NCBI RefSeq assembly: GCF_028829235.1
Contig: NZ_JAIWJY010000004.1
Span: forward strand, 62,001-126,000
Source of the DNA: Tenacibaculum larymnensis
GTDB lineage: Bacteria > Bacteroidota > Bacteroidia > Flavobacteriales > Flavobacteriaceae
DNA length: 64,000 nucleotides
Reading direction: 5' to 3'
The notes below the pieces were generated by a model. The model was not told the origin of the DNA. It saw only the letters and a list, made by a program, of their open reading frames with translations, and did not search any database. Position numbers and translations under genes: made by a program. Shown here piece after piece: positions 8,465-16,404 of the stretch (position 1 is its first letter; each line of letters begins with the position of its first letter).

Positions 8465-8826
8465 TATATTCCAAATTTATCAGGATTCTTAATCATATAA
8501 TTGATTAGTTTCCCAACTTCTTTGCTTTTGTTTTCTAGTTCTTTCTTTTTTTCAATATCAATATAGTTACATGCTAAAGCAAAATCTAACCAAAGTTGTG
8601 TTTCAGAGTTTTCGCTATCTGCGTCAGAAAGTTTACTCTTAAAATGTTTTGGATATTGTCTTTTTCTGTAAGCTTCAGCAATTGATGAACATACAGACCT
8701 GCTTGATCGAATAATTTGCGAGGTTAAAGCAAATTGTTCAGTAGTAGGGAAGCTTTTGGTTATATGAAAAATTTTCATAGCTAACTCAAATCCTTTTTTG
8801 TATGCTAATAAAGTTTTAAAACTCAT
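8464..8826 (-). CDS. Four-helix-bundle protein (S23/23S rRNA intervening-sequence protein family)
   Basis: 120 residues, entirely helical in appearance, with the family hallmarks FELAMKIFHITKSFPTTEQF, ALTSQIIRSSRSVCSSIAEA, YRKRQYPKHFKSKLSDADSE and ETQLWLDFALACNYI. These proteins form pentameric four-helix bundles related to Leptospira IVS proteins and to the Avd accessory protein of diversity-generating retroelements. Their role when free-standing is not established. The gene is wedged between ffh and folD and is bordered on both sides by short CAGT/ACTG repeats, which suggests it was inserted as a unit. No reverse transcriptase or variable repeat is visible nearby. Confidence 0.85.
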   Translation of the reverse strand: MSFKTLLAYKKGFELAMKIFHITKSFPTTEQFALTSQIIRSSRSVCSSIAEAYRKRQYPKHFKSKLSDADSENSETQLWLDFALACNYIDIEKKKELENKSKEVGKLINYMIKNPDKFGI

Positions 8827-8831
8827 AAATA

Positions 8832-8868
8832 CAGCTTACTGAATACTGTTTACTTTGGTACTGTAAAC
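8832..8868. repeat. ACTG/CAGT repeats on the 5' side of the four-helix-bundle gene
   Basis: The segment holds CTTACTGAATACTGTTTAC and GGTACTGTAAACTA. TACTGAATACTGT is an imperfect inverted counterpart of the CAGTATACAG units at 8410-8437. It lies 6 bp upstream of the gene start and directly before the ffh terminator. Confidence 0.6.
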
Positions 8869-8873
8869 TAAAT

Positions 8874-8900
8874 AAAAAAAGACAGGCAGAAGCCTATCTT
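8874..8900 (-). terminator. Intrinsic terminator after ffh
   Basis: AAGACAGGC (8879-8887), loop AGAA, GCCTATCTT (8892-8900), a 9-bp stem with one G-U pair. The minus-strand U-run corresponds to A 8874-8880. It lies 8 bp after the ffh stop. Confidence 0.85.
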
Positions 8901-8907
8901 TTTTATA

Positions 8908-10236
8908 TTATCTCATGCCTTTCATCATTTGCATCATTTTTCTTCCGCCACCACCTTGCATCATCTTCATCATTTTGCTCATTTGATTGAATTGCTTCAT
9001 TAACTGGTTAACTTCTTGCACCGAAGTTCCGGAACCTTTAGCAATTCGTTTTTTACGACTCGCATTAATAACAGAAGGAGTACTTCTTTCTTCAGGAGTC
9101 ATAGAGTGTATAATGGCTTCAATTCCTTTAAAAGCATCGTCGTCAATATCAACATCTTTTAAGGCTTTACCTGCACCAGGAATCATACCTACTAAGTCTT
9201 TCATGCTACCCATCTTTTTGATTTGATTGATTTGATTTAAGAAATCATCAAAACCAAACTGATTTTTAGCAATCTTCTTTTGTAATTTTCTAGCTTCTTC
9301 TTCATCGTATTGTTCTTGGGCACGTTCTACTAACGAAACAACGTCTCCCATTCCTAAAATACGATCAGCCATACGACTTGGGTGGAATACATCAATAGCA
9401 TCCATTTTTTCACCCGTACCTATAAACTTAATTGGCTTATTTACTACCGATTTAATAGATATTGCAGCACCCCCACGTGTATCACCATCTAACTTGGTTA
9501 AAATAACTCCGTCAAAATTTAATACATCGTTAAAGGCTTTAGCTGTGTTTACAGCATCTTGCCCTGTCATAGAGTCTACCACAAATAAAGTTTCTTGTGG
9601 TTTTACTGCTTTATGGATGTTAGAAATTTCGGTCATCATTTCTTCATCAACAGCTAAACGACCCGCGGTATCAATAATTACCACATTTTTACCATTTGCT
9701 TTTGCATGCTTAATAGCATTTTGAGAAATTTCTACCGGATTTTGATTTCCTTCTTCTGCATATACCTCAACTCCAATTTGCTCTCCAACAACACGTAACT
9801 GGTTAATTGCGGCAGGACGGTATACATCACATCCTACTAATAAAACTTGTTTAGTTTTCTTAGTTTTAAGATAGTTAGCTAATTTACCAGAAAAGGTTGT
9901 TTTACCTGAACCTTGTAAACCAGACATTAAAATTACAGTAGGTGAACCTCCTAGGTTTATACCAACAGTATCACCCCCCATTAACTCGGTTAATTCATCC
10001 TTAACCAATTTTACCATTAATTGCCCAGGGTTTAACGTTGTTAATACGTCTTGACCTAAGGCTTTTTCTTTTACTGTTTTGGTAAAATTCTTTGCTATTT
10101 TAAAGTTAACATCGGCATCTAATAAAGCTCTACGAACTTCTTTTAGAGTTTCCGCAACGTTAACTTCAGTAATTTTTCCGTGTCCTTTCAGCGTGTGTAA
10201 CGCTTTATCTAACTTTTCGCTTAAATTATTAAACAT
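8908..10236 (-). CDS. ffh: Signal recognition particle protein Ffh (SRP54)
   Basis: 442 residues with the complete N-G-M architecture. The helical N domain covers about 1-90. The GTPase shows GLQGSGKTT (106-114), VGCDVYRPAAINQLR, DTAGRL and TKLDGDTRGGAA. The methionine-rich M domain runs from about 320 and ends in MMKMMQGGGGRKMMQMMKGM. Ffh binds 4.5S RNA and signal sequences of nascent membrane proteins and docks with FtsY at the inner membrane. The transcript begins near a TAAATTTG -7 box at 10262-10269. Standard length, nothing unusual. Confidence 0.97.
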   Translation of the reverse strand: MFNNLSEKLDKALHTLKGHGKITEVNVAETLKEVRRALLDADVNFKIAKNFTKTVKEKALGQDVLTTLNPGQLMVKLVKDELTELMGGDTVGINLGGSPTVILMSGLQGSGKTTFSGKLANYLKTKKTKQVLLVGCDVYRPAAINQLRVVGEQIGVEVYAEEGNQNPVEISQNAIKHAKANGKNVVIIDTAGRLAVDEEMMTEISNIHKAVKPQETLFVVDSMTGQDAVNTAKAFNDVLNFDGVILTKLDGDTRGGAAISIKSVVNKPIKFIGTGEKMDAIDVFHPSRMADRILGMGDVVSLVERAQEQYDEEEARKLQKKIAKNQFGFDDFLNQINQIKKMGSMKDLVGMIPGAGKALKDVDIDDDAFKGIEAIIHSMTPEERSTPSVINASRKKRIAKGSGTSVQEVNQLMKQFNQMSKMMKMMQGGGGRKMMQMMKGMR

Positions 10237-10261
10237 GTATCGGCTTCATTTTTTAGAGGCA

Positions 10262-10269
10262 CAAATTTA
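10262..10269 (-). promoter_or_regulatory. Predicted -7 box of the ffh promoter
   Basis: On the minus strand the sequence is TAAATTTG, an exact match to the Bacteroidota TAnnTTTG element, 26 bp upstream of the ffh ATG. A TTG about 22 bp further upstream (10292-10294) could be the -33 element. Confidence 0.5.
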
Positions 10270-10407
10270 GTTATTAGTTGTTAGTTTTTAGCAATTTGTT
10301 TGCAGATTTTTTCTGCTTAATTGTATAAAAGTGTGTGTTTTTTTATGATTTGTAAGAACAGCAGTCTCTTTTTTTAGTTTTTCTATTGGTGTGAAAAGGA
10401 GTAAATG

Positions 10408-10962
10408 CTATAAATCATCTGTAAAATGTTTACGACTTTTTTCTTGACTAAATTTTTCTTGATTGAAGTTTTTTGAAGCATTTTTAGGAATGGATAAGGA
10501 TTCCCATTTTTCGTTTTGTAACATTTTTCCTAAAAATACAATTTGACCAATATGGTATGGGTAGTGACAAATTTGACGATTAATTGCTTCGATTACAGTA
10601 TGTCCTTGGTTTCTTATGTAGATGATTTTTTCTAAATCGGTTTCTTTTAAAGAATTAATAGTGTTTAAAAAACAATTCCATCCTTTTTCCCAATAGGTAA
10701 TCATTTCTTCTTTGGTTGAAAAGGTATTTACAAATTCATCATCTCTATTTCTCCACGATTTTTCTCCATCTTCAGTAAAAAAGTTGCTCCACCGTGATAG
10801 CATATTACCCGCAATATGTTTAGCTACTACAGCTATAGAGTTACTTTCTTGATTATATTGGTAAAATAGTTCTTCTTGAGTAAGTTGATTAAAAGTTTTA
10901 TCGCCTAAACTTTTATAGTAGGTTATTTGTTTTTTGATACTTTCTAAATAGGAGTTTTGCAT
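10408..10962 (-). CDS. DUF1572 (DinB-like) family protein
   Basis: 184 residues, a cytoplasmic all-alpha protein of the DinB/YfiT-like superfamily. Conserved elements are NQESNSIAVVAKHIAGNMLS, RWSNFFTEDGEKSWRNRDDE and ICHYPYHIGQIVFLGKML. Three His (in AKHIAGN, CHYPYH and HIGQ) are placed as in the metal-binding DinB fold. It has a clear paralogue in this window at 47090-47623. The reaction is unknown; related DinB-fold enzymes include thiol-dependent S-transferases. Single gene, about 170 bp downstream of the ffh start and transcribed in the same direction. Confidence 0.8.
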   Translation of the reverse strand: MQNSYLESIKKQITYYKSLGDKTFNQLTQEELFYQYNQESNSIAVVAKHIAGNMLSRWSNFFTEDGEKSWRNRDDEFVNTFSTKEEMITYWEKGWNCFLNTINSLKETDLEKIIYIRNQGHTVIEAINRQICHYPYHIGQIVFLGKMLQNEKWESLSIPKNASKNFNQEKFSQEKSRKHFTDDL

Positions 10963-10977
10963 GGCATATTTTTTAAT

Positions 10978-11004
10978 AAAAAAGACTGGTTAAAACCAGC
11001 CTTA
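10978..11004 (-). terminator. Intrinsic terminator after msrB
   Basis: CTGGTT (10986-10991) pairs with AACCAG (10994-10999), extended by AAG/CTT across one mismatch. The A-run at about 10977-10983 gives the U-run on the minus strand. It lies 11 bp after the msrB stop. Confidence 0.65.
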
Positions 11005-11014
11005 ATTTACAATT

Positions 11015-11482
11015 TTATTTTTTAGGGATAAACTCTAAAGCAACTCCATTAATACAGTGGCGTTTACCAGTAGTTTTTTTAGGTCCATCATTAAAAGAAT
11101 GTCCCAAATGTCCGCCACAAGTATTACACTTTAACTCTGTTCTAGCATAGCCTAGTTTATAATCTGTATCAAGCTCTACATTTCCCTTAATAGCTCTATC
11201 AAAAGAAGGCCATCCACTACCTGAATCATATTTGTTTTCAGATTTATATAGTGGGGTTTTACAGGCTGCACATACATAGGTTCCTTCTTTTTTGTTAAAG
11301 TTTAAAGGACTTGAGTTTGGACGTTCTGTACCTGCTTCCCTAAGCACATAATATTGTTTTGGCGTTAACAACTGTTTCCACTCACTATTGGTTTTATTTA
11401 CAGGGTATTTTTTTTTGTTTTGAGAATTTACAGTAGTACTAACTGTTATTGCTAAAAGGAATAAAACAACTAATTTTTTCAT
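11015..11482 (-). CDS. msrB: Peptide-methionine (R)-S-oxide reductase, exported
   Basis: 155 residues. Residues 1-20 form a signal peptide, so this MsrB acts in the periplasm. It reduces methionine-R-sulfoxide in oxidised proteins. The zinc-binding Cys pairs are Cys71/Cys74 (CAACK) and Cys119/Cys122 (CNTCGG). GSGWPSF (88-94) and the catalytic Cys143 in RHCINGVALEF are present. The usual resolving Cys position holds a Thr/Ser-type residue in the TERPNSSPLN loop, so recycling may need another thiol. The start codon overlaps the stop of the upstream hydrolase by 4 bp (ATGA), indicating an operon. Confidence 0.94.
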   Translation of the reverse strand: MKKLVVLFLLAITVSTTVNSQNKKKYPVNKTNSEWKQLLTPKQYYVLREAGTERPNSSPLNFNKKEGTYVCAACKTPLYKSENKYDSGSGWPSFDRAIKGNVELDTDYKLGYARTELKCNTCGGHLGHSFNDGPKKTTGKRHCINGVALEFIPKK

Positions 11483-12351
11483 GGTTCTTTAATTATAAAA
11501 TCAACAATTTTGGAAGCTACTTTCGGGTTACGAAGAATTCTGGTGTGTCCTAAGCCTTCAGTAATTAAAAGTTTTCCATTCTGTAAGTTTTGACGTATTG
11601 CTATAGCACAACTTACATCAACATCACCATCAAAAGAGTCATGGACTACTAGAGTAGGTATTTTTACACTTCTAGCTTTTACACTTGAAGAGTGAGTATC
11701 AATATCTCGTTGCCATTTTTTATCAAACAAGCTCTTCATTTTATGAGCTATAATAGGTTTTACTTGTAAGTTTTTAGTAAAGTTTAAAATAACATCTGAT
11801 ATTTTATCAGCCGCTCCTACAGTAACCAATTTGTTTACAGTAAAACCTTCTGAAAAGGCATTATACAAGCATACACCACCGAAAGAGTGTCCTATAGCAG
11901 CTTCAAATGGTCCAAATTGTTTATTGATTTCAGTAATTGTTTCAAGAAATTCAGGCATTTCAGTAGTTTTTCCTGTAGATTTTCCATGTGCTGGTCCGTC
12001 GAAAGAAATAACCATATAGCCTTTTTCTAGTAACTTATCAGCAATCATATATAATTGAGTACTTCTTCCTGCCCAACCATGTACCCATAATACTTTTTTA
12101 GTAGAGTAACCATACGATAGTACTTGAACATCTCTTGAAATAGATGGCACATTTATTGTTTTCTTTTGTGCACTCTCTAACATTACTTTTTCCCTTTTAG
12201 GAATAGGGAAGTTAACAGGAGTCGTAAAAAGCCTAGCCCCAAATTTAGCAGCTTTACTTACAGATATAAACTGCAAAGCTTTAGCTGAAAATATTACAGG
12301 TTTAGGAATTTTAATACTAGGTATAGCTGTTTTTGAATGCGTAAAATTCAT
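11479..12351 (-). CDS. Alpha/beta hydrolase
   Basis: 290 residues. The alpha/beta-hydrolase core is evident: an oxyanion-hole strand VLWVHGWAGRSTQ (about 89-101), SFDGPAHGKS, the nucleophile elbow GHSFGG (Ser about residue 154), an acidic residue in VVHDSFDGDVDV and the final His in LGHTRILRN. The substrate cannot be predicted; the family contains esterases, lipases and peptidases. No signal peptide is visible, although the N-terminus (KPVIFSAKALQFISVSKAAK) is amphipathic. It is translationally coupled to msrB (4-bp overlap) and divergent from the M48 protease gene. Confidence 0.88.
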   Translation of the reverse strand: MNFTHSKTAIPSIKIPKPVIFSAKALQFISVSKAAKFGARLFTTPVNFPIPKREKVMLESAQKKTINVPSISRDVQVLSYGYSTKKVLWVHGWAGRSTQLYMIADKLLEKGYMVISFDGPAHGKSTGKTTEMPEFLETITEINKQFGPFEAAIGHSFGGVCLYNAFSEGFTVNKLVTVGAADKISDVILNFTKNLQVKPIIAHKMKSLFDKKWQRDIDTHSSSVKARSVKIPTLVVHDSFDGDVDVSCAIAIRQNLQNGKLLITEGLGHTRILRNPKVASKIVDFIIKEP

Positions 12352-12412
12352 GAATTGGTTTTTAAGATAAAGATAGAATTTGTAGCTTTAAAGACATAAT
12401 ATATTATCAAGT

Positions 12413-12443
12413 TTGTGACAAATAAGTTAATTTCGTGTCATAA
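12413..12443. promoter_or_regulatory. Inverted repeat in the promoter region of the M48 protease gene
   Basis: TTGTGACA (12413-12420) and TGTCATAA (12436-12443) form an inverted repeat with one mismatch and a 15-nt spacer, 41 bp upstream of the M48 ATG. It may be an operator. The GTGAC...CGTG arrangement could also be an ECF-sigma-type promoter. Inference only. Confidence 0.35.
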
Positions 12444-12483
12444 AAGATACAACCAAGAACATAGAACTTTAAACTATTAAACA

Positions 12484-13293
12484 ATGAAAAAAATTATAGC
12501 CCTAACATTTTTAGCCGCTTTTTTAGTAGAGTGTAGCACTGTGCCAATTACGGGAAGAAAAAGATTAAATTTTGTGAATGATGCTCAAATATTACCAGCA
12601 AGTTTTGCACAATACAAGGGGTTTTTAGAAGAGAATAAACTATCTACTAATACTGCTAAAACGAATGAGATTAGACGTGTAGGAAAGAATATTTCTACAG
12701 CTGTAGATCGTTTTATGCGAGCTAATGGTATGAAAGCAGAAGCAGATGCTTATGAGTGGGAATTTAATTTAGTTGAAGATAAAACTGTAAATGCATGGTG
12801 TTTACCTGGTGGAAAAGTAGTTTTTTATACAGGAATTCTACCAATTTGTGCTAATGAAGATGGTATTGCAGCAGTAATGGGACACGAAGTAGCTCACGCA
12901 TTTGCAAAACACGGACAAGAGCGTATGTCTACAGGGCAATTACAACAATTAGGAGGAGTAGCTTTAGCTTTAGGTACTCAAAACAGTGAAAATGCTGAAA
13001 TGTGGAATATGGCTTATGGTTTAGGAACTCAAGTAGGGGTAATGTTACCATTTAGTAGACAACATGAAACAGAAGCTGATAAATTAGGGTTGGTTTTTAT
13101 GATTATGGCAGGGTATAAAGGAGAAGAAGCAGCAGAAGTATGGGTACGAATGAGTCAACGTTCAGGAGGAGGAGCTCCACCAGAATTTATGAGTACACAC
13201 CCATCTAATCAAACGCGTATTCAGACTTTAAGAAATTTTTTACCTGAAGCTAAAAAGTTAGCGGCAAAATACAACGTTCCTACGAGTAAATAA
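12484..13293 (+). CDS. M48 family metallopeptidase, lipoprotein
   Basis: 269 residues. The N-terminus MKKIIALTFLAAFLVECSTV is a lipoprotein-like signal, with a non-canonical Glu just before the candidate lipidated Cys17. The zinc site HEVAH (His134, His138) and the third ligand Glu196 in HETEADKLG define the M48 (Ste24/BepA/LoiP-like) family. NAWCLPGGKVVFYTGIL precedes it as usual. It probably sits in the periplasmic leaflet of an outer or inner membrane and degrades misfolded envelope proteins. Monocistronic, with an operator-like repeat upstream and a strong terminator downstream. Confidence 0.93.
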   Translation: MKKIIALTFLAAFLVECSTVPITGRKRLNFVNDAQILPASFAQYKGFLEENKLSTNTAKTNEIRRVGKNISTAVDRFMRANGMKAEADAYEWEFNLVEDKTVNAWCLPGGKVVFYTGILPICANEDGIAAVMGHEVAHAFAKHGQERMSTGQLQQLGGVALALGTQNSENAEMWNMAYGLGTQVGVMLPFSRQHETEADKLGLVFMIMAGYKGEEAAEVWVRMSQRSGGGAPPEFMSTHPSNQTRIQTLRNFLPEAKKLAAKYNVPTSK

Positions 13294-13317
13294 GATTGAT
13301 AAATTATAGTATATTGC

Positions 13318-13349
13318 AAACCGTTCATTTAAAATGAACGGTTTTTTTT
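13318..13349 (+). terminator. Intrinsic terminator after the M48 gene
   Basis: AAACCGTTCATTT (13318-13330) pairs with the complementary arm ending at 13344, followed by a run of eight T. It lies 25 bp after the stop and ends just before the MFS gene. Confidence 0.9.
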
Positions 13350-13361
13350 ATTAGAATTTAT

Positions 13362-14657
13362 ATGTACAAAATAGGAGATAAGAAGTTAATTAACGGATGG
13401 GCATTTTACGATTGGGCCAATTCAGTATATTCATTAGTAATTAGTACAGCTGTTTTTCCGTTGTATTACAGCGGAGTAACGGAAGGTAAAATAGTAAGCT
13501 TTTTGGGTATGGATTGGGAGCATCCAGATAGTTTATACAGCTATGCTTTATCGTTTTCGTTTTTAGTAGTAGCTTTTATTTCTCCAATTTTATCAGGTAT
13601 TGCAGATTATACGGGAAGTAAGAAAAAGTTTATGAAGTTTTTCTGTACACTAGGATCATTATCGGTAATGAGTTTGTACTTTTTTGATGGAATAGACACT
13701 GTGTGGATTGGAATCTTATTTACTGTTTTAGCAAGTATAGGCTTTTGGGCAAGTTTGGTGTTTTATAATGCTTATTTACCAGAGGTAGCTCATCCAGAAC
13801 AGCAAGATAGAGCGAGTGCCAAAGGTTTTGTATATGGGTATATTGGTTCTGTTATTTTGCTACTAATAAATTTAGCTATGATTATGTTTCCTGAAACTAT
13901 AGGTATTAGTGCAGGAATGGCGTCTAGAATTTCCTTTGTTATGGTAGGTTTATGGTGGTTAGGATTTGCTCAAGTTACCTTTAAACGTTTACCAGGTAAT
14001 GTATACAACAAGAAGCCTGAAAAAGATTATATATGGAAAGGGTACAGAGAGTTACAAATAGTAATTAAAGAGCTATTAAACTACCCAACATTAAAACGCT
14101 TTTTAATTTCTTTCTTTTTATTAAGTATTAGTGTACAAACTATTATTTTAATGGCAGCTATTTTTGGTTCATCAGAATTAGGGCTGTCTTCTACGAGTTT
14201 AATTATTACTATTTTATTGGTACAAATTGTTGCAATTTTAGGAGCTGTTTTATTTTCAAGGTTTTCAGAAAAATGGGGAAATATTACCGCTTTAAAAGTA
14301 ACGATTGCAGTGTGGATGTTAGTTTGTTTTTGTGCTTTTTCTTTAGATAAATCTCAAGAGTATGTTGATATCTACTTTTATGGGTTAGGAGGTTTATTAG
14401 GGTTAGTACAAGGAGCTATTCAAACCTTAACACGTTCTACGTATTCAAAATTATTACCAGAAACAGAAGATCATGCTACGTATTTTAGTTTTTATGATGT
14501 TACCGAAAAAATAGCCATTGTTTTAGGAACAGCTGTATATGGAGCATTAAATGCAATTACAGGTTCTATGCAGTGGAGTGTGTTGTGTTTAGCTATTTTC
14601 TTTTTAGCTTCGTTTATTATTTTAAGCACACTTAAAAAGACAAAATATGTAGTATAA
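13362..14657 (+). CDS. MFS transporter, UMF1/Atg22-like family
   Basis: 431 residues with about twelve hydrophobic helices. The N-terminus contains INGWAFYDWANSVYSLVIST, the diagnostic WAFYDWANS signature of the UMF1 (unknown major facilitator, Atg22-like) family. Helix 2-3 has SGIADYTGSKKKFM, the equivalent of the MFS A-motif. The eukaryotic relative Atg22 exports amino acids from the vacuole; the bacterial substrate is unknown. Inner-membrane location is certain from the topology. It faces the pseudouridine synthase gene tail to tail. Confidence 0.9.
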   Translation: MYKIGDKKLINGWAFYDWANSVYSLVISTAVFPLYYSGVTEGKIVSFLGMDWEHPDSLYSYALSFSFLVVAFISPILSGIADYTGSKKKFMKFFCTLGSLSVMSLYFFDGIDTVWIGILFTVLASIGFWASLVFYNAYLPEVAHPEQQDRASAKGFVYGYIGSVILLLINLAMIMFPETIGISAGMASRISFVMVGLWWLGFAQVTFKRLPGNVYNKKPEKDYIWKGYRELQIVIKELLNYPTLKRFLISFFLLSISVQTIILMAAIFGSSELGLSSTSLIITILLVQIVAILGAVLFSRFSEKWGNITALKVTIAVWMLVCFCAFSLDKSQEYVDIYFYGLGGLLGLVQGAIQTLTRSTYSKLLPETEDHATYFSFYDVTEKIAIVLGTAVYGALNAITGSMQWSVLCLAIFFLASFIILSTLKKTKYVV

Positions 14658-14739
14658 AATTGTGTAATATTAGCTACACAAATAATACTTAAAACTATTT
14701 TAAAATAAGTTTAAGGAGTTTTTGGCTATCGCCCTGCTA

Positions 14740-16362
14740 TTAAAAAGGTGCAGGAGCTGTATAGCTTACTTGTTCTTTTGAAGTTGGATGTACAAATGTG
14801 ATTTTTTCAGCATGTAAATACAACCTATCTGCTTTCTTACCGTATAAATCATCACCTATAATAGGAGTGTTTAGTCCTAAATTGTGGGCAGCATGTACAC
14901 GTAACTGATGTGTACGTCCTGTAACAGGATAAAAGTAGACTTTGGTTTTATTGTCTAGAATTTCTATAGTTTCCCATTGAGTCAGAGCTTTTTTTCCATG
15001 TTTATAACAAACAAGCTGTTTAGGGCGATCATTTAGGTCTACTCTAAGTGGTAACTCAATAATACCTTTTTTCTCTTTTAAAACACCTTCTAACAAAGCT
15101 ACGTAGCGTTTCTGTACAGTTTTATTAATGAACTGCGCTTGTAAAGCTTTATAAGTGTCTTCATTTTTTGCTATTAATAGTATTCCAGAGGTTGACATAT
15201 CTAACCGATGTACAACTAACGGACCTGTAGCTTTTGGATATAATTTTTGAATACGGCTAAATACAGAATCTTTAATTTCTTTACCTACAACTGATAATAA
15301 CTCATGTGGTTTGTTAATTACTAACAAGTCTGAATCCTCATGAATAATTGTAATTTCTTTTTCTTCTTTTAATTGAGCAACTAATGGATTTTCTTCTACA
15401 GTTATTCCTTGTAACATATGTGTTAAAATAGGTTTACATTTACCAGTACAAGCAGGGTAGTAGTTTTGATGTTTTCTTATAGAGGTTTGCAAAGGCTTAC
15501 CCCACCAAAACTCGGCCATACAAATAGGTTTTAGTTGATGTTTGTATGCATATTGAAGTAATTTAGGAGCGCAACAATCACCAGCACCAGCAGGAATATT
15601 TTGTGTAGAGTCAGTAAAAATATCTAATAAGTTTTTGGTTTCTCCTCGATAGCTAAGAAAAGTATACTTTTTAAATATCTCTTGTTGAGCCCAGGCTGAA
15701 AGGTTTGCTCGTTGCTTTTTTAATTGTTCTATTTGGTACTGTTTTGTATCGTACGCTTTTTTTAAAGGAGCTATTTTATCAAATAAATAAACTTCATATT
15801 CACGTAAGTAAAACTCTTCGTTAATATTTAACTGGTTGTTTTGTTTAGCTAATTCTTTTCTAAGTTTTCTACGTTGTTTAATTTTAGACTGTTCTTTAGC
15901 TAAAAGCTTTTCGTGTAGTTGTTGTGTTTCTAGATATGCTTTTTTTATTTCAATAAAATCAGAAGCGTTTTCTAAGCTTACTATTTTATGAGTTAACTCA
16001 TTAAGCTGTTCTTCTGTTTTAATATAAAATTCATTTGCATCTAACACATCAAATATTGGAGGTACAAAATGTTTGTGTTGTGTACTTTCAGCAAGTTTAC
16101 CAGAAAAAGCAGCTAAATACCCTAAATTTCCATCTTGTTGTTGTACAGCTAAGACTCCAAACATTTTTCCAAGAGCTTTTTTATCTTCAGGTTTTTTGAT
16201 TCCGAAGTTGTGCGAAAAATCAGTTTGACTCGTTAAATATTCTTGTAATTCCTCTGTTGCTATTTGGGCTAGAGTATGAGGTGAATAATTATAAGGGTAA
16301 TCGAACTTTTTAGGTAATTCAATAGTTGAAATATCCGAAGAAAAAGAAATAATTTTACTCAT
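14740..16362 (-). CDS. RluA-family pseudouridine synthase with a long N-terminal extension
   Basis: 540 residues. The catalytic domain is in the last 210 or so: LLVINKPHELLSVVG, then HRLDMSTSGILLIAKN with catalytic Asp388, then PVTGRTHQLRVHAAH and IIGDDLYG. It isomerises uridine to pseudouridine in rRNA or tRNA. The first 330 residues are not the usual S4 domain. They hold a coiled-coil stretch (about 115-230) and a Cys/Trp-rich block (GAGDCCAPKLLQYAYKHQ, CMAEFWWGKPL, YYPACTGKCKPIL) with up to six Cys that could bind metal. Similar extended proteins occur in other Bacteroidota. Which uridine is modified cannot be said. Confidence 0.88.
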   Translation of the reverse strand: MSKIISFSSDISTIELPKKFDYPYNYSPHTLAQIATEELQEYLTSQTDFSHNFGIKKPEDKKALGKMFGVLAVQQQDGNLGYLAAFSGKLAESTQHKHFVPPIFDVLDANEFYIKTEEQLNELTHKIVSLENASDFIEIKKAYLETQQLHEKLLAKEQSKIKQRRKLRKELAKQNNQLNINEEFYLREYEVYLFDKIAPLKKAYDTKQYQIEQLKKQRANLSAWAQQEIFKKYTFLSYRGETKNLLDIFTDSTQNIPAGAGDCCAPKLLQYAYKHQLKPICMAEFWWGKPLQTSIRKHQNYYPACTGKCKPILTHMLQGITVEENPLVAQLKEEKEITIIHEDSDLLVINKPHELLSVVGKEIKDSVFSRIQKLYPKATGPLVVHRLDMSTSGILLIAKNEDTYKALQAQFINKTVQKRYVALLEGVLKEKKGIIELPLRVDLNDRPKQLVCYKHGKKALTQWETIEILDNKTKVYFYPVTGRTHQLRVHAAHNLGLNTPIIGDDLYGKKADRLYLHAEKITFVHPTSKEQVSYTAPAPF

Positions 16363-16370
16363 CTTAAAAA

Positions 16371-16398
16371 AGAAAAAGTGTTGCTCTCACAACACTTT
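16371..16398 (-). terminator. Intrinsic terminator after the 16405-18177 ligase gene
   Basis: AAAGTGTTG (16375-16383) pairs with CAACACTTT (16390-16398). The A-rich plus strand at 16366-16377 gives a U-rich tail on the minus strand. It ends about 7 bp from the ligase stop. Confidence 0.8.
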
Positions 16399-16404
16399 AA
16401 ACAA

